A program made the translations under genes and the position numbers. DNA of 64,000 bases. It comes from Lunularia cruciata. Lineage: Eukaryota > Streptophyta > Marchantiopsida > Lunulariales > Lunulariaceae. The stretch lies in the NCBI GenBank assembly GCA_948567375.1, contig OX419755.1, forward strand, positions 8,995,001 through 9,059,000, read 5' to 3'. This document shows, piece by piece, positions 57,559 through 64,000 of the stretch. Under the pieces are notes generated by a model. The model had not been told where the DNA came from and ran no database searches. It saw only the letters and a program-made list of their open reading frames with translations. Each line of letters starts with the position of its first letter. Position 1 is the first letter of the stretch.

Positions 57559-57723
57559 TTTCATCTAGGAGTTTGAAGCGTCAATGGCAATGAGGACGTC
57601 ACAAACTAGCAGTGGGAGAATATGTAACAATATGGAGTTTAGCAATAAAGTTAGTTAGGACTAACGAAGTAACTTTATCACCTTTCAAGTTGGCGATCTC
57701 ACCTTTCAAGTTGGTGATAAAGT
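57559..57723 (+). other. Rearranged insert in A1: element 3' end plus LTR start within integrase
   Basis: Inside the integrase, between CAATATGCAAACCAACAT and the GDKV-coding block, there are about 110 bases that belong to the element's 3' end (tail of the chromodomain region, polypurine tract, first 45 or so bases of the LTR). Next come ACTTTATCACC (57672-57682), its exact inverse GGTGATAAAGT (57713-57723), and a duplicated ATCTCACCTTTCAAGTTGG-like segment. Confidence 0.8.
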
Positions 57724-58172
57724 CATGCTCTCCTTTAGTAACCTACCTCTCCCTCTTGTTACCCAAGTCCGTAAATTTGCTCCTAATTGGATAGGATACT
57801 TTGAGGTCACACAAGACATTTCTTTTGTTGCTTATCTACTTGCTTCATCATATGCGCATCCACCCTATCTTTCATATTTCCAAGTTGAAACCCTTTGTCC
57901 CTAATCCATCGTCTTTTCCCTCTCTTGTCCAACCTCCTCTTCCTCCTCCTATCCCTATCAATGATCATAAGGAACATGAAATTGATCGTATCCTTGCACG
58001 TTGCCACATTCAACAAGGCCGTCGACAACATACAAAGTACAATGTCATTTGGAAAGGGTATCTCCTTCATGATACCACATGGGAAATTCTTTCTCATCTC
58101 CAAAATGCACACACAACCATCTTTGAAGCTTCAATGGCAATGATGATATCACCAAATAGCAATGGGAAAATA
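57724..58172 (+). pseudogene. Family-A integrase tail and chromodomain of A1
   Basis: Open stretch 57801-58208 encodes HISKLKPFVPNPSSFPS, DRILARCHIQQGRRQHT and VIWKGYLLHDTTWEILSHL, a chromodomain with several changes at core positions (Pro of GYP and EP lost). Upstream GPY-like part is in another frame. Confidence 0.82.
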
Positions 58173-58586
58173 TCTAACAATATGAAGTTCAGCAACAAAG
58201 TTAGTTAGGGCTACAAAGTAGTGAATATGCCAAATTAGCCTAGAATATCCCAAAAGTAACTAAGAAGCTTCTTGGCTAGCTTAGCTTGCACTACAAGTAA
58301 GTAGCTTCTAGAAGGAAGCTTCTAGAAACTTCCAACTAGCTTAGCTTGCAAGTCAAGTAGACAGCTTCTAGAAGGAAATTTCTTAAGAAGCTTCTCGGTT
58401 AAATTGGCTTGCACTCTAAGAAAGTGGCTTAAGGAAGCTTCTTGAGAAGTTTCTTAAGAGCCTTGTATACTCCCTATAAATACTAGAATCGAAGCTCATG
58501 ATAGGCATTTAGAGTTTACCCACATTCAAGTATCCCATTGTGATCTTCCATTCTCTTATTTCTCTCTTTGGACTTGGTCTTTTACA
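58173..58586 (+). repeat. Family-A 3' LTR of A1
   Basis: TCTAACAATATG (family TGTAACA) to GGTCTTTTACA, 414 bases, followed by the ttaga duplication (58587-58591). The heat-shock-like array is intact at 58315-58332. Confidence 0.93.
58315..58332. promoter_or_regulatory. Heat-shock-element array in A1 3' LTR
   Basis: GAAGCTTCTAGAAACTTC: all four GAA/TTC units kept; the only change from the other copies is in the spacer, where it does not matter for the consensus. Confidence 0.58.
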
Positions 58587-58591
58587 TTAGA

Positions 58592-59728
58592 GGCCATAGA
58601 CCTCCATACAAGCAACCTTTGAACCACATGGAGAGACAAATCAAAGAGGAGGATGTTGAAATCCCATTAAAAAATGAAGATCACTAGTAAATATACCCCG
58701 CGGCCTTACTTTCTTGGTGAAGAAAAGTATAAGCGGGGGAAGGAAGAGGATAAGTGTGCAAAGGTGGAGGAAGACAAATGCACAATTGATTGTTGTAAAT
58801 GGAGTCTTAGAAGGCAATCTGGTGAGAATGTTGATAGACCTTGGAGCAACAAAGTTTCTTATCTCACTTTATTGCAATAAGGTTGGAGATGAAAGTAGAG
58901 AAGGATGAGAATGACAAAGTAGAGTTACCTAATGGTTAGATAGAGAGGATTGAGTCATTACTTAGAAAGGTAGTACTCTCTTTAGGAGAGTATCAAGAAG
59001 CAATTGAGTGGTAGGTGATACAATTTGATCTTTATGATGCAATTCTAGGCATGCCATGGATGGAGCACTACAATCCCACTGTGGATTGGAGAAAGAAAGT
59101 AGTGAGAACTCGTCAATGGAAGATCTTTGGGGTTAAAGAAAGATCACAAAGGCAAGAGCTACCTCTCTATGTCACATGAACCACATCTATTGGTAAGATA
59201 GATAAATGTTTGATGGGTCTAATAAGAAAAGTCTAGAGTGCCCAACACAATGGACAAATTCTTGAGAAATTGAAAGATGTGGTCAATGAGTTTCAAGATG
59301 TCTTCCCGGATGAATTACTTGTAGGTTTACCACCAAAGAAGAAAGTAATCATAAAATTGAGATACTTCTTGGAAAGATACCTCCTTGTAAGGCCCATATT
59401 GACTATCATCTCATGAGTTGGAGGAGTGTAAGGCTCAAATTGAGGATATGTTATAGAGGGGGTTTATCCAACCCAATGTATCACCATATGGGGGGGCTCT
59501 TGTATTGTTTGTGAAGAAAAAAGACGAAACAATATGCATGTGCATTGACTATCGGGGACTCAATCAACAAATAGTGAAGAATAAATACACCATTACCTCA
59601 CATGGATGACTTGTTTGATCAAATCAATGGAGCAAGGCACTTTACCAAACTTGATATGCAGAGCAATTACAACCAAATCAGGATTGTGGAGGAAGATATA
59701 CACAAATGGCCTTTTGAATAAGGTATGG
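58592..59728 (+). pseudogene. Family-B protease and RT start of B0 (right part)
   Basis: Continues B0 after the A1 insertion. A retropepsin-like block is seen near 58790-58880 (GNLVRMLIDLGATKFLIS, active site D-L-G instead of D-S/T-G). Then YDAILGMPWMEHYNPTVDWR (59033-59092), and RT blocks [16 protein letters not shown] (about 59538-59585) and [16 protein letters not shown] (about 59604-59652). It ends where the RYGH block should follow, at the LTR of B1. Confidence 0.8.
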
Positions 59729-60460
59729 TGTAATACCAATAGTTAGATATATATGATCTAGAGATGAAATTTGGTTTGGTAACATCTGGAAGGATGTTAT
59801 AGATGATGGACTAAGTAGATCAGATAGAGGTATTACCAAAAGAGTATTTCTACTAATAGGTAAAAAACCAAAACATGCTTGGAAACTTTAGAATTAATAG
59901 TGAAGCATATGATCTAGAGATGAAACTTGGGGTGGTGACATCTGGAAGGATGTTACACATGAGAGAGAAAGTAGATCAGATAGAGGTATTACAAAAAGAG
60001 CAATTCTGCTAATAGGGCAGAAGCTAAAATAGACCTCAAAACTTCAAAGGCAATTTTAGAGGCCTAAATGGATGAATTAGGCCTAAAAAATGTGCACATT
60101 TTTCCTCAAACAAAGAAAAGGTTGGCATTCCCTCCCCCTTGGTTTGTCTCACTGACGTGACTTTGAAATTCCTACAAGAAGATTCTCTAAAAGATTCCAT
60201 CTGGTCAAAGCCTGTTTGACCAACTAGGTGGGACCAAGACCAACTTGTCACCCATCCAAGCAAGTAATCTAAGGGTGGAGCTCATTGAAATATCACCTAT
60301 CCATGTACTTAATCCTATGGTGGAGCTTCCTTGGAGGAGATCCTCTTTGGCTATATAATAAAGAGAAGGTGCTCCTTTGGGGCATCGTAGTTTGAGTGTG
60401 GAATTTGTGTTTTCTCTCTATTGTGTTTCTCTATCCTCAAAATATTACAATGGTATCAGC
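59729..60460 (+). repeat. Family-B 5' LTR of B1 and primer site
   Basis: TGTAATACC to AATATTACA (721 bases); TATATAATA box at 60352-60360; primer site TGGTATCAGC at 60451-60460 matches the initiator-Met complement TGGTATCAGAGC with changes. No GAA/TTC array of the family-A kind is seen. Confidence 0.9.
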
Positions 60461-60590
60461 GTAGGTGTTGCAATCCAAGTGGATCACCTATCTTGGAAGA
60501 ACATGGGCTTCTGAGATTGAGTAATTGGTGGAGAGAGAAATTGCAATACAATTGATAGGTTAGGAGTGTTTTAGAGAGAGAGAGGATGGG

Positions 60591-60990
60591 ATGGAGGTTC
60601 TTGGTGGACAATTTCTTGCACTCCGCTTTCCATTCTTGAATCCATTTCATTGCAAGGTTATGTACATCTAGTGAGAGCAAGTGAGAGTATATCTTGTGTA
60701 CTATTTTGGAGCCAAGTCCATGGATATAGTGATGAATTTGCCAAACTTGATGATTCTTCTTGTAGTGATTTACAATAGAGAGTGGGATTTGATAGTCTAC
60801 ATTCTATGGTGATGGATTTGAATTTCTAAAATCCTCTCTCTTTTAGTACTCAAGGAGAAATTTGTTACGTAGTTAGACCAAAAGGGATGTTTAGGGATTT
60901 TATAGTCAAGAATTTTGGTGAGGAATATTATCAATGAGTGATAGCTTCTAAAGTTCCAATGGTAGACTTGATATTTTGTGCATCCTCCCA
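60591..60990 (+). pseudogene. Family-B leader ORFs 1 and 2 of B1 (with stops)
   Basis: ORF 1 (60591-60812) has exactly the length seen in B0 and ends EWDLIVYILW, but has two stops in the middle. ORF 2 follows from 60812 with RPKGMFRDFIVKNFGEEYYQ and stops. Conserved position and spacing between B0 and B1. Confidence 0.6.
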
Positions 60991-61049
60991 AGTGATTATA
61001 TTCACTCTCTACTGAAGTAAGAAGTAGAGATTGAGTGTTTTTAGGAACC

Positions 61050-62100
61050 ATGGATCCGCAATTGCAAGAGTTGATGCAAGGAATGCATGGGATGTTGAAC
61101 GAGTATTGAGAAATTAAGATGATCATGGAAGCATTACAAAGTCAAGTACAAACCTTTAGGAATGACCAAGCAATGCAAGATGAAGAACCGTTGTAAAATT
61201 GAATACTTTTGGTTGAAGCTCTTGGGGAGGCACCAAAACCAAACCCGGTCAATAATGAAGCCACATTGCTACTACAGATGAAGAAGACTTGCAACATTGA
61301 GCCCTATGAAGTGTAGCATTCTATGGGTGTAGTGGAGAATTGGATTTCAAGGATGAAACAATACTTCAGATTATTCTCAATGGAGATCACGGAGCAATCC
61401 GTAGGTGTGTTTGCATGCAGGTACTTGACCGATAAAGCCCTCACATGGTACAATGCATGGGAACTATCAAGGTTGATAGAAGGAAGAGAGGTCACATGAA
61501 CAACAATGCAAGAAGGACTGTTAAATAATTTCTAGTCTGTGAACTTTGTGCAGATGGCTCAAACCTAACTATGGAGATTGAGGCAAAAGAATAACATACA
61601 AGAGTACATGGAGATCCTTCTTGATCTACAAGTTGCAATAGGCAACATGAGCCCAACAGAGGCACTAGACAATTTCAAACAAGGGTTAAAGGTGCAGATT
61701 CTCCAAGAAGTCATGGTACAAAATCCTCGTGTTGTATTTGAGGCCATTGCTTGCGCTCAAAGAATAGTTGAAGCACTTGGAGAAGGTGAAGGAGTAGTTC
61801 CATCTCAACATAATTTGGGTGAAATGCCACAAGTGGGTAGACCAATTCCTATAGAATTGGGCAACCTTTGGTATCAAGGCCAAGGAGCACGACCACTCCA
61901 AGGAGAATGGGGACGAGTGGAAGAACAGAGAGAGGGAGTTGCACAAGGAGAAGGACCTTGAGGAGAACAATGTCATTATTACAATTGTGCCTATATTGGG
62001 CTTATATCCATCAACTATCATGCACGTCTTCTTAAAGGTCCTTGGCTTCCATACATGTGATCTTTGAAAAATATGGAGAGGAGAACTGAAGAAGAGGATG
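61050..62100 (+). pseudogene. Family-B gag of B1
   Basis: Starts MDPQLQELMQGMHGMLNE at 61050. The open stretch 61578-61961 has LRQKNNIQEYMEILLDLQ-type helical sequence and ALDNFKQGLKVQILQEV, typical of gypsy gag, followed by a Gly/Gln-rich region. Stops at several sites upstream. Confidence 0.8.
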
Positions 62101-62199
62101 CAAAAATCACCTCAAAAAATGAAGATTGCTAATAAATGTACCTCGTGGCCTTACTGACTCAATTGGGAAGTAGAAAAACAAGGGGAGGAAGCGGACAAG

Positions 62200-62991
62200 T
62201 GCGTAAAGATCCAAAAGGTAAATTCATAATTGATTGTTGTGAATGGAGTCCTAAAAGGCAATCAAGTGAGATTATTGATAGATCCTAGAGCAACAGAGAA
62301 TTTCTTGTCTTGCTCTATTGCACTGAGATTGAGGATGGATCTAGAGAAGGATGAGAGTGAGAAGTTGAGTTACCTAATGGATAGATAGAGAAGATTGAGT
62401 CGTTACCTAAAAAAGTAGCACTCTTTGTAGGAGAATATGAGGAAGCAATTGAGAGGCAAGTGATACAATTAGCTCATTATGATGCAATCTTAGGCATGTT
62501 GTGGATGGAGCACTACAATCCCACGGTTGATTGGAGAAAGAACGTAGTGAAAACTCACCAATGGAAGATCATTGGAGTTAAAGATAGAGCACGTAGGCAA
62601 GAAGTACCTCTCTATGTCATAAGGAAAACATCAATATGGAATATAGATAAATGTTTCATGGGTCTATAAGTGAAGTATAGAGTGCACAACTCAATAGATA
62701 AGTTCTTGAGAAATTAAAAGATGTGGTCAATGAGTTGCAAGATATCTTCTTGGATGACCTACCATTAGGATTACCACCAGAAAGGAGAGTAGACCATAAA
62801 ATCAAAATAATTCTTGGGAAGACACCTCCTTGTAAGGCCCCATACAATCTATCACCTTATGAGTTGGAGGAGTGTAAAGGTAAAATTGAAGATATGTTGT
62901 AGAAAGGATTTAGCCAACCCAACGTATCACCATATGGGGCTCTTGTCTTATTTGTAAAGAAAAAGGATAGTACAATATGTATATGCATTGA
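62200..62991 (+). pseudogene. Family-B protease and RT start of B1
   Basis: Protease-like GNQVRLLIDP then a stop (about 62255-62290). The open stretch 62460-62669 has YDAILGMLWMEHYNPTVDWR. RT entry LPPERRVDHKIKIILGKTPP (62767-62826), [15 protein letters not shown] and ICID at 62991, where the solo LTR interrupts. Confidence 0.8.
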
Positions 62992-63730
62992 TATAATACC
63001 CAAAGCTAGCCATATGATCTAGATATGAAATTTGGTTTGGTAACATCTGGCATGATATTATACAGGATGGTCAAAATAGATCAGATAGAAGTAACACCAA
63101 AAGAGTACTTCTACTAATAGGGCAAAAACCGAAATAGACTTAGAACCTTAGAACCAATAGCTAGACATATGATTTAAAGGTGAGAATTGGTTTGGTAACA
63201 TCTAGAAGGATGTTACACATGATGGACTAAACAGATCCAAAAGAGGTATCAAGAAAAGGGGACTTCTATTAATAGAGTAGGAACCGAGATATGCCTAAAA
63301 TCTTTGAAGGCAATTTTGGAGGCTTAAACAGATGAATTAGGCCTCAAAAGTATATAGATTCCCCCCCTTCCCAAATGAGAAAAGTCTAGCCTTCCCTCCA
63401 CCTTGTTGTGTCTCGTCAAGAGCTTTCCAATGGTAACTCACCCACGTGATTCTGAGATTCATATATGAAGATTCCCTAAAGATTCCCTTTGGCCAAAGCT
63501 TGTTTGACCAACCAAATAGGACCAAGACCGACATGTCACCCATCCAAGTAAGGAATCCAAGGGTGGAGCTTACTGACATGTCACCTATCTGTGTGCCTAA
63601 TCCTATGGTCGAGCTTCTTTGGAGGAGATCTTCTTTGTCTATATAATAAAGACAAGGTGCTTCTTTGGGACATCGGATGATTGAGGGTGAAGTTGTATTT
63701 TCTCTCTTCTCTTGTCCTCGGAATATTACA
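62992..63730 (+). repeat. Solo family-B LTR in RT of B1
   Basis: TATAATACCC (family TGTAATACC) to GAATATTACA, 739 bases, flanked by attga at 62987-62991 and 63731-63735. The RT frame resumes on the far side with [17 protein letters not shown]. No internal element sequence is left. Confidence 0.95.
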
Positions 63731-63735
63731 ATTGA

Positions 63736-63856
63736 CTATTGGGGCCTAAATCAACAAACAATGAAGAACAAATACCCCGTACCTTGCATGGACAACTTGT
63801 TTGATCAACTCAATGGGGCAAAATACTTCACCAAACTGGATCTACGAAGCTGGTAC
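63736..63856 (+). pseudogene. Family-B RT continuation of B1
   Basis: Reads [37 protein letters not shown] and RSWY, matching RT blocks just before the QIRI strand, then meets TGTAACACCC at 63857. Confidence 0.82.
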
Positions 63857-64000
63857 TGTAACACCCATTTGTGCATGTGTGTGGTATTGTGATATTTAGC
63901 TTGGTATTACAAGTACTTAAGAGATATTATTTATATAGAGATAAAGGATGGTTCTATATTAGTCATGGTTAGCTAAAGTTAGTCATAGCTAAGATAGAGG
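63857..64000 (+). repeat. Possible start of a third LTR or transposon
   Basis: The RT frame of B1 is broken at TGTAACACCCATTTG. The following 144 bases match neither family-A nor family-B LTRs in this window. TG start and abrupt junction suggest another LTR element, but the other end is outside the window. Confidence 0.45.

Larger units (their letters stand above)
40817..58586 (+). mobile_element. Family-A gypsy element A1 (outer, interrupted)
   Basis: Plus-strand element bounded by 5-bp duplications ttaga (40812-40816 and 58587-58591). Its own sequence is 40817-43677 plus 54917-58586 and includes LTRs, leader ORF, gag, protease, RT, RNase H, integrase and chromodomain. It is split in the RT by the inverted element A2, carries a solo family-B LTR in the integrase (56106-56831) and has a rearranged segment near 57559-57723. 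Many stops make it non-functional. Confidence 0.92.
38625..59728 (+). mobile_element. Family-B gypsy element B0, host of the nest
   Basis: The left part (38625-40816) has a 5' LTR, two small leader ORFs and gag; the right part (58592-59728) has the gag end, protease and start of RT. The two parts are separated by the family-A element A1, whose insertion duplicated ttaga (40812-40816 and 58587-58591). The right part stops in the RT where another family-B LTR begins at 59729. B0 is the oldest layer and is heavily decayed. Confidence 0.85.
59729..64000 (+). mobile_element. Family-B gypsy element B1 (5' part, runs off window)
   Basis: 5' LTR 59729-60449, primer site at 60451, two leader ORFs, gag, protease and RT start, inserted in the RT of B0. 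The RT is itself interrupted by a solo family-B LTR (62992-63730) and, at 63857, by the start of another LTR-like sequence. The 3' end lies beyond the window, so no duplication can be checked. Confidence 0.85.

Overview
This is nuclear DNA of a land plant. The evidence is a set of intron-containing genes of plant type (a COX6A with plant signature residues, a two-exon MFAP1, an AVT6-type amino acid transporter, an mTERF4/BSM/RUG2 orthologue with an organelle transit region) and Ty3/gypsy chromoviruses primed by initiator-Met tRNA. The proteins are not strikingly angiosperm-like, and gene islands alternate with AT-rich, retroelement-filled DNA. A bryophyte or other non-flowering plant is my guess, but the sequence does not prove it.

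Layout. 1-5480: remains of two gypsy families. A family-B element (chromodomain tail, polypurine tract, 3' LTR) is inserted inside the 5' LTR of a decayed family-A element. 5481-13190: AT-rich DNA with no gene I can recognise. 13190-18380: a more GC- and CpG-rich stretch with an (AT)n tract and no recognised protein. 18384-34722: the gene island, holding COX6A (minus, four exons), MFAP1 (plus, two exons), an AVT6-like transporter (minus, one exon) and mTERF4 (minus, two exons). COX6A and MFAP1 are divergent; MFAP1 and the transporter are convergent. 34723-38624: a promoter-side region with a perfect telo-box palindrome, then about 3 kb of very AT-rich DNA. 38625-64000: a nest of LTR retrotransposons.

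The nest can be read from target-site duplications. A family-B element (B0) received a family-A element (A1; TSD ttaga). A1 received an inverted family-A element (A2; TSD ctaat) in its reverse transcriptase. A2 received a forward family-A element (A3; TSD ttacc) in its gag. A1 also holds a solo family-B LTR (TSD cctaa). B0 is broken in its RT by a second family-B element (B1, running off the right edge), which itself holds a solo family-B LTR (TSD attga) and, at 63857, the start of what looks like a third LTR family. No element in the window has an intact pol; most stops fit C-to-T decay of methylated DNA.

The most interesting points are: (1) family-A LTRs carry a canonical four-unit heat-shock element upstream of the TATA box, intact in four of six copies, suggesting a heat-responsive gypsy family comparable to the copia element ONSEN; (2) both gypsy families carry related small ORFs between the primer binding site and gag; (3) the protease-RT linker of family A holds a 20-residue tandem repeat whose copy number differs between copies; (4) A3 sits inside A2 yet its two LTRs differ about twice as much as those of A2.
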